Source of the DNA: Betaproteobacteria bacterium
GTDB lineage: Bacteria > Pseudomonadota > Gammaproteobacteria > Burkholderiales > UBA9220
Direction: 5' to 3'
Assembly (NCBI GenBank): GCA_020061285.1
Contig: JAGUYQ010000061.1
Coordinates: forward strand, 1-7,001
Length of the DNA stretch: 7,001 bases
Shown here: in pieces, positions 6,240 through 7,001 of the stretch
How the letters are laid out: every line of letters starts with the position of its first letter
Numbering within the stretch: position 1 is the stretch's first letter
Translations under genes and position numbers: made by a program
The notes under the pieces: model-generated
Told to the model about the DNA's origin: nothing
The model's database searches: none
The model's input: only the letters and a program-made list of their open reading frames with translations

Positions 6240-6268
6240 TTGAAGTTGGCTGCGCAATCCACTATCCT
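6240..6268 (+). promoter_or_regulatory. Candidate sigma-70-like promoter of map
   Basis: TTGAAG (6240-6245) and TATCCT (6263-6268) are separated by 17 nt and each match four of six consensus bases. The predicted start of transcription near 6275 would give a leader of about 20 nt before the map ATG at 6296. It lies in the 105-nt divergent region between the HAD gene and map. No clear promoter for the HAD gene was found on the other strand. Confidence 0.4.
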
Positions 6269-6295
6269 TGACTGATTTTAACCGAAGACGGCCCC

Positions 6296-7001
6296 ATGGC
6301 AGTAACCATCAAGACCCCGGAAGAAATCGAAAAAATGCGCCATGCCGGGAGGCTGGCCTCCGAGGTGCTGGACTATATCCAGCCCTACGTCAAAATCGGC
6401 GCCACCACCGGGGAACTGGACAAGCTGTGCCATGACTACATGGTCAACGTCCAGGGCTGCGTTCCCGCTCCCCTCAACTACGCGCCCCACGGCCACCACC
6501 CCTACCCCAAGTCCATTTGTACCTCGGTCAATCATCAAGTGTGCCACGGGGTTCCCGGGGAGAAAAAACTCAAGGCAGGGGATATCGTCAACCTCGACAT
6601 CACCGTCATCAAGGACGGTTTCCATGGGGATACCAGCCGGATGTTCTATGTCGGCGAACCTTCCATCCAGGCCCGCCGGCTGTGTGAAATCACCTACGAA
6701 TGCCTGTGGATCGGCATCGACCAAGTAAAGCCGGGTGCCCACCTAGGCGATATCGGCCACGCCATCCAGACCTTTGCGGAAAAAAACGGCTTCAGCGTCG
6801 TCCGGGAGTTCTGCGGCCACGGCATCGGACGCAATTTCCACGAAGATCCCCAGGTCCTGCACTACGGACGGGCCGGCACCGGTCTCCAACTGGAAGCGGG
6901 AATGACGTTTACCATCGAGCCCATGATCAATGCCGGGCGCCGCGATATCAAGCAACTCGGCGACGGCTGGACCGTGGTCACCAAGGATCACAGCCTCTCC
7001 G
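6296..7001 (+). CDS. map: Type I methionine aminopeptidase (5' part, runs off window)
   Basis: The first 235 residues of a protein normally about 260-270 long are present. The start MAVTIKTPEEIEKMRHAGRL matches the family N terminus. Catalytic His84 (CHGVPG) and metal ligands Asp101 (NLDITVI), Asp112 (GDTSRMF), His175 (CGHGIGR) and Glu208 (TIEPM) are visible; the last ligand, a Glu expected near residue 239, lies just past the window end. Map removes the initiator methionine from nascent proteins in the cytoplasm and is usually essential. Compared with E. coli Map as I recall it, there are about five extra residues around NYAPHGHHPYPKS (61-73). The Shine-Dalgarno is weak (GAAGACGG). It is divergent from the HAD-sppA-rof genes and probably has its own promoter. 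Confidence 0.96.
   Translation, partial: MAVTIKTPEEIEKMRHAGRLASEVLDYIQPYVKIGATTGELDKLCHDYMVNVQGCVPAPLNYAPHGHHPYPKSICTSVNHQVCHGVPGEKKLKAGDIVNLDITVIKDGFHGDTSRMFYVGEPSIQARRLCEITYECLWIGIDQVKPGAHLGDIGHAIQTFAEKNGFSVVREFCGHGIGRNFHEDPQVLHYGRAGTGLQLEAGMTFTIEPMINAGRRDIKQLGDGWTVVTKDHSLS

Noticed and set aside
1..7001. Mobile elements, CRISPR arrays, tRNA or rRNA genes, toxin-antitoxin or defence genes
   Set aside because: Nothing of the kind was seen on either strand; the window is filled by recognisable chromosomal genes with short gaps.

Overview
This GC-rich window looks like ordinary chromosomal sequence from a proteobacterium, most likely a betaproteobacterium. The clues are a YceF-type Maf protein next to a short RsmI-like methyltransferase, an S49 peptidase next to a Gph-like HAD phosphatase, and the character of the Map and biotin carboxyltransferase proteins. 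Taxonomy is inferred from gene types and remembered gene neighbourhoods, not from a marker gene. Coding is dense. I see no RNA genes, insertion sequences, phage genes, CRISPR arrays or long repeats.

Layout. (1) 1-2311, plus strand: the 3' part of a biotin-dependent carboxyltransferase (OadA/PycB type), then a YceF-type nucleotide pyrophosphatase and a short RsmI-like tetrapyrrole-methylase-fold methyltransferase. Gaps are 20 and 6 nt, so this is probably one transcript. It ends at a GC-rich hairpin that also serves as the convergent boundary. (2) 4131-2334, minus strand: a two-CBS-domain protein followed 1 nt later by an ArsB/NhaD-type 446-residue membrane transporter, with the transporter's ribosome binding site inside the last CBS codons. 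(3) A 158-nt intergenic region (4132-4289) with several inverted repeats and a weak promoter candidate. (4) 6190-4290, minus strand: HAD phosphatase, S49 signal-peptide-peptidase-like protease SppA, and a small Rof-like Rho-binding antiterminator. (5) 6296-7001, plus strand: the first 235 codons of type I methionine aminopeptidase, divergent from the HAD gene.

How they fit together. The set is mostly housekeeping: anaplerosis or decarboxylation (OadA/PycB), clean-up of modified nucleotides (YceF), phosphate-ester repair (HAD), membrane proteolysis (SppA), Rho control (Rof) and N-terminal methionine removal (Map). The two most suggestive pairings are the CBS protein with the transporter, which may be a nucleotide-sensing regulator of an ion or anion carrier, and the Rof-like gene tucked behind sppA. 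I did not find a convincing new defence, mobile or biosynthetic system. The findings are modest leads about gene coupling, regulatory structure and homopolymer tracts.
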